The notes under the pieces: generated by a model | What the model was told of the DNA's origin: nothing | Databases searched by the model: none | The model's input: only the letters and a program-made list of their open reading frames with translations | Shown here: in pieces, positions 45,681 to 52,557 of the stretch | Layout: each line of letters begins with the position of its first letter | Position numbering within the stretch: position 1 is the first letter of the stretch | Position numbers and translations under genes: made by a program | Assembly (NCBI GenBank): GCA_001799285.1 | Contig: MGTD01000013.1 | Coordinates: forward strand, 1-64,000 | Reading direction: 5' to 3' | From: Deltaproteobacteria bacterium RIFOXYD12_FULL_56_24 | GTDB taxonomy: Bacteria > Desulfobacterota > Desulfobulbia > Desulfobulbales > Desulfurivibrionaceae | DNA: 64,000 nt

Positions 45681-45994
45681 AAAAGACAAAATTTGTTGGC
45701 ATTGCCCAAGAAGAGTTTCTGGCTGAGGTAACCCATTACAACAAGATCAAAAAAGGCTTGGGCGCCAATTTGATTGTTGCCGTTGAAAAGACTGCGGCCT
45801 TAGCCTTGGACTTAACCCAGGAATTTCCCCATGCCGGCTTCCCCTTTGCCGCAGGCACGCGACGCATAGTGGTTAAAGGATTCCCAATTTTTCTCGTTTA
45901 CAAAGCATCATCCAACGATATCATCATTTTTGCGGTTATCAACCAATCTCGCCGTTCCGGCTCATGGAGTGCCCGAAGCGAGGCCAATCTCTGA
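45677..45994 (+). CDS. ParE/RelE-type toxin
   Basis: A 105-residue toxin of the RelE/ParE superfamily: EEFLAEVTHYNKIKKGLGANLIVAVEKTAALAL forms the helical hairpin, and RRIVVKGFPIFLVYKASSNDIIIFAVINQSRR the beta sheet with the basic C-terminal residues. The partner of the short antitoxin family is usually ParE-like (gyrase inhibitor) but may be an mRNase, and the sequence does not decide between them. Confidence 0.82.
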   Translation: MKKTKFVGIAQEEFLAEVTHYNKIKKGLGANLIVAVEKTAALALDLTQEFPHAGFPFAAGTRRIVVKGFPIFLVYKASSNDIIIFAVINQSRRSGSWSARSEANL

Positions 45995-46105
45995 GCCGAA
46001 CGCAGACTCAGGCTCTTCGCTATTTCATGTGGGTAGCCTGAAATCAAGCTTGCCGGCAACTTCACCCTCCGCCCCTCCCCCATCCATCACGAAAGGGGAA
46101 ATAAT

Positions 46106-48220
46106 TCAGGCCAGGCCGCGCCGGTAGTTGAAGGGGGTGGTATCCGGCAGGGGCTGGTCGGCGGCAAGGGAGGCCAATACCTGCTTGCCCCTGGCGGACA
46201 TGGCTCCGCAATGGCTCAGGTCGGCGATGATCCGAGGGCAGCCCAGGCGTTTGAGTTCGACGATTGAGCCCAGCAAGGAAAAATCCTGCTCGGCCAGCAC
46301 CTCGGTAAGGCCGTGGCTCTGGGAAACGCGGTACCCCTCGCCCCCTTCCGCCTTGAGCAGCGAGCCGGGACGAACCCCGCGGAGAGGGATGCGGGAAAGC
46401 ATCACCGGTAGCGGGCTGTAGACGGTGACTGCCAGGGGAGGCAGATACGCAGCCCGGCGAAAAAGCTCCTCCAGGTTCTGGCATTCGTCCTCCAGATCAG
46501 CGGTGAGTTCGGCAAGCCCCAGCTCCTGCCAGGCCAGGGCCGCCTGGCTGTTCAGGGTATAGCAGCGAAAGCCCCCCAGCAGGGTCAGGCCGGAAAGGCC
46601 TGCAAACAGCGGAAAATGCCCGATATTGTTGAGCCTAAACAGGGTGAACCCCTGCCCGGCCAGCATCCCCGCCGCGCGCCGGTATTCGTCCCACTCAGCC
46701 CCGAAAAGCATGGGCGGAATCTCCCAGATGATCCTGCCCTGCCAGGCTTCGCGCCGCAGATCCATCTTTTTCAGGGCCGCCATGGCCTCCGGGGTCAGCG
46801 CCAGCTCAAGCTGATCAACCCTCGGCTCATCGAGAAGCCGGAGATCCTGGACGCCCCTCCCTCGCACGGTCAGAGCCGGACAGGCCACCCCCGCGAAAGC
46901 TGCGCCCGCCCGCAGGGCGGCCAAAGCCTCCCTGCGGACCTGAGCTAGGCTCTCCTGTTGAGCCGGGCTCTTCTCCGGCACAGCCACCCGGGCAAGGATG
47001 TCCTGGCAGGCCTCGGGGCTCATGGTAAAGGCCGCCTTGCCCCCCACCTTGAAAATCGTGTCCCCGGCCTGGAAAAAGCCGCCCTTGGCCGGAATCCGCA
47101 CCCGGACGAAATCGCCGGCCTTGACCGCCTTGGTTTTTTTCTCTTCGAGCCAGAGCTCCCGCACCGTAAAACCGGTGCCGGCCTGATCGTTTTGCGGCTG
47201 GACCCGGATGCGGTCGCCCACATGCAGCCGGTCGCCGGTGACAAAACCGAGCATGCCGCCGCGTAGCGAGATCACCTGGCCGAGATGCTTGCCCAGGGTG
47301 CCCTGCTTTGAGGAATCGGCAATCGCCGCCGGGAGAGAACCGGACAAAAATCCCTTGGTCGCCTGGCGGCCAAAGGAGAGGGCCAACTGTTCCTCGGCCT
47401 CCTGCATCGCCTGCTTGCGCCCGCTTTCCGGGGCATCGAGCACCAACCGGTAGGCCGCCACCACCCGAGCCACGTACTCGGCACTCTTCATCCTGCCTTC
47501 GATCTTGAGGCTCATGACTCCGGCTTTTAGGAGCTGGGGCAGCAGGGAGAGGGCGGAAAAATCGCTGGTGGAAAAATGGTAGCCGGGCTGGTCCCGGTTG
47601 AGATACCGGCGGCGGCAGGGCTGGGCGCAGCGGCCCCGATTGCCGCTCATCCCGCTGGCTGCCGAAGAAAACAGACACTGGCCGGAAACGGAAAAACACA
47701 AGGCGCCGTGGACGAAATGCTCCAGCTCGATGGCGCTCTGCTGCCGGATGGCGGCGATCTCGGGAAGCGACAACTCCCTGGCCAAGACCGCCCGGCTAAA
47801 CCCCATCTGCTCCAGCATCCTGACCCCGGCCGCGTTGTGTACCGCCATCTGGGTCGAGGCGTGCAGGGGCAGCTGGGGAAAATGAGTTTTCGCCAGCCGC
47901 CAGACCCCGAGATCATGAATGATGAGACCGTCGATGCCCGCCCCGGCCAGGTCGGCCAAAATCCCCACCAGCCGGGGCAACTCCTTTTCCTTGATCAGGG
48001 TGTTAAGGGCGATGTAGAGGCGACGGCGCTGCTGGTGGGCAAGCACGGTCATCCTTTCCACCTCGGCCAGGGTGAAATTCTTGGCCTTGGCCCGGGCGGA
48101 AAACTCCTTCAGGCCGCAATACACGGCATCGGCTCCGTTCTCCTGGGCGGCGAAGAATGACTCCAGACTCCCCACCGGGGCCAGGAGCTCTGTTTTTTTG
48201 CTTGTTTTCCGCGGCGTCAT
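46106..48220 (-). CDS. U32-family peptidase-like protein (RlhA-type)
   Basis: A 704-residue protein. The U32 core starts at ELLAPVGSLESFFAAQENGADAVYCGLKEFSARAKA and includes the cysteine-rich signature GALCFSVSGQCLFSSAASGMSGNRGRCAQPCRR, which ligates an Fe-S cluster in RlhA/TrhP. A long C-terminal part corresponds to the DUF3656 region of RlhA. Members hydroxylate 23S rRNA C2501 or tRNA uridine 34 rather than cut peptides, so an RNA-modification role is likely. The ATG at 48220 is taken because the ORF upstream (to 48490) is low-complexity leader overlapping the cytochrome regulatory region. Confidence 0.86.
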   Translation of the reverse strand: MTPRKTSKKTELLAPVGSLESFFAAQENGADAVYCGLKEFSARAKAKNFTLAEVERMTVLAHQQRRRLYIALNTLIKEKELPRLVGILADLAGAGIDGLIIHDLGVWRLAKTHFPQLPLHASTQMAVHNAAGVRMLEQMGFSRAVLARELSLPEIAAIRQQSAIELEHFVHGALCFSVSGQCLFSSAASGMSGNRGRCAQPCRRRYLNRDQPGYHFSTSDFSALSLLPQLLKAGVMSLKIEGRMKSAEYVARVVAAYRLVLDAPESGRKQAMQEAEEQLALSFGRQATKGFLSGSLPAAIADSSKQGTLGKHLGQVISLRGGMLGFVTGDRLHVGDRIRVQPQNDQAGTGFTVRELWLEEKKTKAVKAGDFVRVRIPAKGGFFQAGDTIFKVGGKAAFTMSPEACQDILARVAVPEKSPAQQESLAQVRREALAALRAGAAFAGVACPALTVRGRGVQDLRLLDEPRVDQLELALTPEAMAALKKMDLRREAWQGRIIWEIPPMLFGAEWDEYRRAAGMLAGQGFTLFRLNNIGHFPLFAGLSGLTLLGGFRCYTLNSQAALAWQELGLAELTADLEDECQNLEELFRRAAYLPPLAVTVYSPLPVMLSRIPLRGVRPGSLLKAEGGEGYRVSQSHGLTEVLAEQDFSLLGSIVELKRLGCPRIIADLSHCGAMSARGKQVLASLAADQPLPDTTPFNYRRGLA

Positions 48221-48347
48221 CTTCCCTGTCCGTTTATCAATAGCGCAACCGCGCGGCCTGCTCTTTTTTCCCGGAGGCCAGACTACCACGCCCGCCAAAG
48301 CAGGGGCAATGGAAATCGCTGGTTGCCCGACACCCCCGGCCCGGCAA

Positions 48348-48424
48348 CCGATGTCGCCAGACATCACCCCATGTCCTCTAGGAAAACCGCCGAATCGTGG
48401 ATAGGATACCATCAACAGGAGAGG
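48348..48424 (+). promoter_or_regulatory. Duplicated leader, copy 1 (before the tetraheme cytochrome)
   Basis: This 77-base block has a near-identical partner at 49155-49231. Both share CGATGTCGCCAGACAT, ATGTCCTCTAGGAAAACCG and ATCAACAGGAGAGG, at about 80% identity and equal length. GATGTC-GCCA-GACATC is a perfect inverted repeat. It is likely a shared promoter/operator or structured leader. Confidence 0.6.
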
Positions 48425-48456
48425 TTCTCCCCAGGGAGCAACCCTGATGGTCTCGT

Positions 48457-48547
48457 AAAAAGAGAAAAAGGTTACAGGTCCGAGACACAAAATAAAAGGT
48501 TACGCAACGACAACCGTTGTAATCGCGGCTTTTTGCGATTTCAACAA
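48457..48547 (+). repeat. ~90-bp dispersed repeat in the cytochrome leader
   Basis: AAGGTTACAGGTCC, CCGTTGTAATCGCGGC and TTTTTGCGATTTCAACAA match the insertion in the HyfB-like gene (43911-44030) and the copy at 58864. It separates the duplicated leader from the cytochrome start; the second gene of the pair lacks it. Confidence 0.75.
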
Positions 48548-48585
48548 CTCTGAAAACCCAAAAAACAACCTCAGGAGGAATTACC

Positions 48586-49074
48586 ATGAAAAAAACAATG
48601 ATTGCCCTTGCCATGGTGTTGGCAGCCGGACTGACCGTGAACCTGACCGACCTGCCTGCCGCTGCCGCTGGCAAGACCACGGCCCCGCCCCAGGATCTGG
48701 TGATCAAGGGCAAGAAACCCGCCCTGTTCAGCCATGCAAAACACACGGCTCTTGGCCTTGATTGCGGCACCTGCCATCACGATGCCAAGCACCAGCCCTT
48801 AAGCGAGGCCGCCATTGCCGGGATGCCCAAAGCGGACACCCTGCGCTGCGCAACCTGCCATACCGCGACCTTTACCAATGAGAAACTGCAAAAACCCATG
48901 GATGTGTTCCATGCCCGGTGCAAGACCTGCCATGCTACCGAAATAAACGGCAAAAAAGGGCCGACCAACTGCGCCGCCTGCCATACCGTTTCAGCTACTA
49001 CTCCGGCGGCTCCGGAGCAAAAGGCGGCTCCGGCTCCGGCAAAGAAAAAAACCAAGGCCATAGAAGGCTGCTAA
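48586..49074 (+). CDS. Tetraheme class III cytochrome c with KAIEGC tail
   Basis: A 162-residue periplasmic cytochrome: signal peptide (MIALAMVLAAGLTVNL, cleaved after AAA near residue 28), then four CxxCH sites at residues 60-64 (CGTCH), 88-92 (CATCH), 112-116 (CKTCH) and 129-133 (CAACH), with extra His for bis-His ligation (FSHAKH, VFHARC). The size and spacing fit cytochrome c3-type proteins, which shuttle electrons between periplasmic enzymes and membrane complexes. After the fourth heme comes an Ala/Pro/Lys linker and the ending KKKTKAIEGC, identical in style to the mini-protein at 49284. AGGAGGAATTACC precedes the ATG. Confidence 0.92.
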   Translation: MKKTMIALAMVLAAGLTVNLTDLPAAAAGKTTAPPQDLVIKGKKPALFSHAKHTALGLDCGTCHHDAKHQPLSEAAIAGMPKADTLRCATCHTATFTNEKLQKPMDVFHARCKTCHATEINGKKGPTNCAACHTVSATTPAAPEQKAAPAPAKKKTKAIEGC

Positions 49075-49096
49075 CAGGGAAATCCTTTGCTCACTC

Positions 49097-49125
49097 TGCT
49101 CCAGCTCCCGCAGCGGGCTGGAGCA
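49097..49125 (+). terminator. Hairpin after the cytochrome gene
   Basis: TGCTCCAG-CTCCCG and CGGG-CTGGAGCA form a 12-bp stem with one bulge and a CAG loop. No T-run follows, so it may stabilise the 3' end rather than terminate intrinsically. Confidence 0.45.
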
Positions 49126-49154
49126 TCTGCCACCCGACATCCCTCATCCCGCTG

Positions 49155-49231
49155 CCGATGTCGCCAGACATAGCCCTATGTCCTCTAGGAAAACCGAGGG
49201 GGCGTGCCTAGAATATGATCAACAGGAGAGG
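49155..49231 (+). promoter_or_regulatory. Duplicated leader, copy 2 (before the mini-paralog)
   Basis: Partner of 48348-48424 with the same length. GATGTCGCCAGACATAG, ATGTCCTCTAGGAAAACCG and GATCAACAGGAGAGG are conserved. It lies about 50 bases before the ATG at 49284. Confidence 0.6.
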
Positions 49232-49283
49232 ACTCCGCAGGAGCCGCTCTGGAAACAGAAAAACAACCACAGGAGGAATGACC

Positions 49284-49493
49284 ATGAAAAAAACAATGCT
49301 TGCCCTTGCCATGGTATGTGCGTTTGGTCTGGCCGTAACCATAAACGAGGGGAATGCCGTTGCCGCGTCTGGCGAAAGTGCCGCGCCTGCCAAAAAGGTT
49401 ACGGCCCAGACTACAGCTCCGGCTCCGACTGAAGCCCCGGCTCCGGTGGCCGCTCCGACCCCGAAGAAGAAAAAAGCCATCGAAGGCTGCTAA
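49284..49493 (+). CDS. Heme-less mini-paralog of the cytochrome (signal peptide, Pro/Ala linker, KAIEGC)
   Basis: A 69-residue exported protein. Its signal peptide (MKKTMLALAMVCAFGLAVTI) parallels that of the cytochrome 700 bases upstream, and the end KKKKAIEGC parallels its KKTKAIEGC. Between them only an Ala/Pro/Thr linker remains (APAPTEAPAPVAAPTP) and no CxxCH at all. AGGAGGAATGACC, almost the same ribosome-binding site, precedes the ATG. It is probably a duplicate that lost the heme domain but kept the C-terminal tag; function unknown. A single mature Cys is the last residue. Confidence 0.75.
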   Translation: MKKTMLALAMVCAFGLAVTINEGNAVAASGESAAPAKKVTAQTTAPAPTEAPAPVAAPTPKKKKAIEGC

Positions 49494-49581
49494 CGGATCA
49501 GGAAATCAGCCTGCCCAGCTGCCTCAGAAACTCCAGCAGCAGTTGCTCCAGCACCTTGTAACTCTTGATATTTCCGAAAAA

Positions 49582-49688
49582 CTCCCCTCCCCTTGCGGGA
49601 GGGGTTGGGGGTGGGGGAAATTGGCAACGGCATCAAAGTCGGGGCCTTCCCCCTCTCCCTGTCCCTCTCCCGCAAGGGGAGAAGGGAC
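49582..49688. repeat. Inverted CCCCTTGCGGGAGGGG-type repeat pair
   Basis: CTCCCCTCCCCTTGCGGGAG and CTCCCGCAAGGGGAGAAGGG are inverted copies about 50 bases apart, a common dispersed intergenic repeat of proteobacteria. A degenerate single copy is near 34320. Apart from this pair the 302-base gap 49494-49795 shows nothing. Confidence 0.7.
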
Positions 49689-49795
49689 TTTGCAATTACC
49701 CGGCCAAATAACTATGGCTTTTTCTGGCCTTTTCCGGCCAGGTATGGTTAGTTGAGCCAACCGAAATCAACCTTATCAGCCAAGCAAGCCGCCAT

Positions 49796-50638
49796 ATGAC
49801 CGCCTCCCGCAAGACCTCTCTGCTCTGCCCCAACTGCCGACGCCTCATCAGCCGGAATGAACCACGCTGCCCCTATTGCGGCATCAGAAATCCCGGCGTC
49901 TGGTGGAAAAACCATGCCTTTCTCCGCCTGTTCCATGACCAGGATTTATTTCTCACCGGCCTAAACACCCTCCTCATCGCCCTCTTTGTCCTCTCGCTGC
50001 TTTTAAATCCTGGCGGCATGAGCATGGGCATGAACCCCTTCGGCTTTCTTTCCCCGGACAACCGGAGCCTCCTGCTGCTCGGGGCGACCGGCACCATGCC
50101 CATCGAGGCCCTGCACCGCTGGTGGTCGCTGGTTTCCGCCAGCTATCTGCACGGCGGCCTGCTCCATCTTATCTTCAACCTCATCGCCCTGCGACAGGTC
50201 GGCCCGCTGGTGATCCAGGAATACGGCCTGGCCCGGATGTTCAGCATCTACACCCTGGGCGGGATCGGCGGTTTTTTCCTTTCCTACCTGGCCGGGGTTC
50301 CTTTTACCATCGGCGCTTCGGCAGCGGTCTGCGCCCTGATCGGCGCGGCTCTGTATTACGGAAAAAGCCGGGGCGGCAGCTACGGCCAACAGGTGTACCA
50401 GCAGATCGGCGGCTGGGCCATAAGCATCTTCGTCTTCGGCCTGCTGGTGCCGGGGATCAACAACTGGGCGCACGGGGGCGGCATGGCAACGGGCATCCTC
50501 TGCGGCCTGCTCCTCGGTTATCAGGAAAACCGCCGCGAAACGCTCGGCCATCGGCTGCTGGGCACGGCCTGCGCGGGCGGAACCATCCTGATCCTGCTCT
50601 GGGGTATGGTAACCTCGGTGATCTACCGCTTTTCCTGA
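49796..50638 (+). CDS. Rhomboid-family intramembrane serine protease with zinc ribbon
   Basis: A 280-residue protein: an N-terminal zinc ribbon (LLCPNCRRLI, EPRCPYCGIRN), then six to seven helices of the rhomboid fold. WWSLVSASYLHGGLLHLIFNLIALRQVG is the L1/helix-2 HxxxN-type region, FTIGASAAVCALIG carries the catalytic Ser (GASA) and NNWAHGGGMATG the catalytic His. It would cut transmembrane segments of unknown substrates. No clear ribosome-binding site precedes the ATG. A MITE fragment follows it by 24 bases. Confidence 0.88.
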   Translation: MTASRKTSLLCPNCRRLISRNEPRCPYCGIRNPGVWWKNHAFLRLFHDQDLFLTGLNTLLIALFVLSLLLNPGGMSMGMNPFGFLSPDNRSLLLLGATGTMPIEALHRWWSLVSASYLHGGLLHLIFNLIALRQVGPLVIQEYGLARMFSIYTLGGIGGFFLSYLAGVPFTIGASAAVCALIGAALYYGKSRGGSYGQQVYQQIGGWAISIFVFGLLVPGINNWAHGGGMATGILCGLLLGYQENRRETLGHRLLGTACAGGTILILLWGMVTSVIYRFS

Positions 50639-50662
50639 GTTATCCAGTTGGGGATTCATTAT

Positions 50663-50717
50663 TTCCGCTTGTTCCGTGGATATTTGACCTTTGTGGGCTT
50701 ACCCCCTGATTGGTTAC
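50663..50717. repeat. Right-half MITE fragment
   Basis: TTCCGCTTGTTCCGTGGATA, TTTGACCTTTGTGGGCTTAC and CTGATTGGTTAC match the right 55 bases of the 58988-59141 element. The left half is absent. Confidence 0.7.
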
Positions 50718-50864
50718 CTTGTTCGGGCATCGCTTTTTGCCCTCCAATTGTCATTTTGCAAAAGGCTCCAGTAACTACAGACCCCAATGCTTCTCCTTTT
50801 TTCCGAGGGAGAAGCATTGGGGCGAAGGGATGTTTCCAATACTACATTGCCGTGGAAAATACCC

Positions 50865-51476
50865 ATGCCCATTCTGATTGCCGTTCTATTCATCCTTTTT
50901 TTTTCTGTCCCGGTCAGAGCCGATCTGACTCAAGGAGTTGACGCGTTAAACCGGGGCGATGGCAAGGCCGCGCTTCAACATCTTCTTCCTTCGGCAAACA
51001 AAGATAACGATGAAGCTCAGTACTACCTGGGTAGGCTTTACTACTACCCCATCTCCGGCATCCGCCGGGATTACCGGGAATCGGCCAAATGGTTCAGGTT
51101 GGCTGCGGAAAAAGGACATGTCGCCGCCCGCTACAAACTGGGGGGTGCCTACCTGAGCGGCAAGGGGGTCGCTCAGGACGATGGCCGCGCGGTGCACTGG
51201 TGGTTGCTCGCCGCCAGGGAGGGGCACCACGAAGCTCAGAACAACCTGGGGGCGATGTTTGCCAACGGCCGTGGTGTCCCGCAAAGTCTGGTGGCAGCCT
51301 ACGCTCTTCAGCTGGTGGCTGCCAGAAACGGCAACGAGCTGGCCCCGGCCAATCTGACCAAAAAGGAGGCTTTGCTCGGTCCGGACGAAAAACGGGAGGC
51401 CATGGCGCTGTCCGAGCGACTCGGCCAGTCTTCCAGCTTTGATGCGGCGCTGGCTCCTTATCTGGTCATGCGTTGA
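50865..51476 (+). CDS. Exported Sel1-repeat protein
   Basis: A 203-residue protein with signal peptide (PILIAVLFILFFSVPVRA) and three to four Sel1-like helix pairs: DEAQYYLGRLYYY, GHVAARYKLGGAYLSGKGVAQDDGRAVHWWLLAAREG, HHEAQNNLGAMFANGRGV. Such solenoids mediate protein contacts in the envelope. The ATG at 50865 is the first that gives a proper signal peptide. The stop codon TGA is overlapped by the target duplication of a MITE, so insertion happened exactly behind the gene. Confidence 0.8.
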   Translation: MPILIAVLFILFFSVPVRADLTQGVDALNRGDGKAALQHLLPSANKDNDEAQYYLGRLYYYPISGIRRDYRESAKWFRLAAEKGHVAARYKLGGAYLSGKGVAQDDGRAVHWWLLAAREGHHEAQNNLGAMFANGRGVPQSLVAAYALQLVAARNGNELAPANLTKKEALLGPDEKREAMALSERLGQSSSFDAALAPYLVMR

Positions 51477-51483
51477 GATTTTC

Positions 51484-51638
51484 GTAACCGTTCAGCAGCA
51501 CCAAATCTTCGGACGATCGGCCCGGCTTACGTACACGAGGTACGCAGCGCCGATCCGCTTGTCCAAATCTGCACCACTGCTGAACGGTTACAGTCCTGCG
51601 GTTTTGGTACTTTGGTGATCGTCCCGGTGAACGGTTAC
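51484..51638. mobile_element. MITE copy (155 bp), 8-bp duplication with one mismatch
   Basis: The left arm GTAACCGTTCAGCAG and an internal CTGCTGAACGGTTAC enclose a 110-bp palindrome, and a 46-base tail ends GGTGAACGGTTAC. Flanks are AGATTTTC (51476-51483) and AGGTTTTC (51639-51646). Almost identical to the copy at 54878. A further lone tip GTAACCGTTCACTAG lies near 51709. Confidence 0.82.
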
Positions 51639-51779
51639 AGGTTTTCGACCGTTTTATTATTGCGCTTGATTTATCGCTTGACAACCTGACACTCTATGGC
51701 AAGAATGTAACCGTTCACTAGGGCCAATAACCCGCAAGAATAATGCAGGATGCAACCCCGTTTTCGGAGGGTGGTGTTC

Positions 51780-52238
51780 GTGATACGATCAAGGTTCCTT
51801 GCCATCTCCGCCATGCTGTTTCTGTTCGCTTCTCTTCTGACCCGCACCCCTGTCGTGGCTGCCGCTCCCTGTGTCGATATCAGGATCAAACCGACCGAAC
51901 CGCCCTTTTGTCTTGAACTTGCCGCTGATCACGAAAGCCGGAGGATTGGTCTTCAGCACCGCCGCGATCTCCCGCCTCGCGGTGGTATGCTCTTCGTGTT
52001 CCCCGAAACCGCCTCGCGGGTTTTCTGGATGCAGGACACGCACCTCGAGTTGGATATTATTTTCCTCAATGAAAAAGGCAGGATTGTATGTCTTGCCAGC
52101 CGGGTTGTTCCCAGTTCGATCAAGATTGGCGCGCCGGCACGATATGTTGTGGAACTTGCAGGCGGTACCGCCGAGAGACTTGATTTGTGGCCTGGGGATC
52201 TGATTGTACTTCCGGCCAACCTTGCGGGCGGAAGGTGA
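51780..52238 (+). CDS. Exported DUF192-family protein
   Basis: A 152-residue protein: signal peptide (FLAISAMLFLFASLLTRTPVVA), then the DUF192 fold: FCLELAADHESRRIGLQHRRDLPPRGGMLFVFPE, VFWMQDTHLELDIIFLNEKGRIV and GAPARYVVELAGGTAERL. DUF192 proteins are small single-domain periplasmic proteins of unknown function. The GTG at 51780 has GGAGGG eight bases upstream and is preferred to the ATG at 51750. It stands between two MITE copies at the entrance of the surface-structure island. Confidence 0.82.
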   Translation: MIRSRFLAISAMLFLFASLLTRTPVVAAAPCVDIRIKPTEPPFCLELAADHESRRIGLQHRRDLPPRGGMLFVFPETASRVFWMQDTHLELDIIFLNEKGRIVCLASRVVPSSIKIGAPARYVVELAGGTAERLDLWPGDLIVLPANLAGGR

Positions 52239-52384
52239 GTTCTCCTCCGGGTGGGTGCAACAGGGTTCGGCAACCTTTGCTGGTGCGCCGACACTGCCGC
52301 AGCGAAGCGGTACAATCCCGCTTTTGCCTTCCTGTTTTCGTTTTGCAAGATGCTCAACCAAATTAGCGTATAGCCCAAATCAAG

Positions 52385-52537
52385 GTAACTATCCAGCTCA
52401 GAGCCGGAAACGAACAAAGGCAGACCAAACCGTAACTATCCAGCAGTGCCGTAGCTGCTAGGCAGAAGCCTGCGACGTGTGCTGGTGCCCATGAGCAGGC
52501 TGATAACAACGCAGATGCGGTGCTGCTGGATAGTTAC
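52385..52537. mobile_element. MITE copy (153 bp) in reverse orientation, perfect 8-bp duplication
   Basis: GTAACTATCCAGC at the left end, then GTAACTATCCAGCAG again after 46 bases, and CTGCTGGATAGTTAC at the right end: the same two-part plan as 51484 but inverted. AAATCAAG occurs on both sides (52377-52384, 52538-52545). The right duplication runs into the AAGGAGG ribosome-binding site of the next gene. Confidence 0.88.
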
Positions 52538-52557
52538 AAATCAAGGAGGATTTAGCC

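Noticed and set aside
48348-48424. GEMM (cyclic dinucleotide) riboswitch ahead of the cytochrome
   Set aside because: Such riboswitches often precede cytochrome genes in this group, but the GCAAA-type core and receptor are missing.
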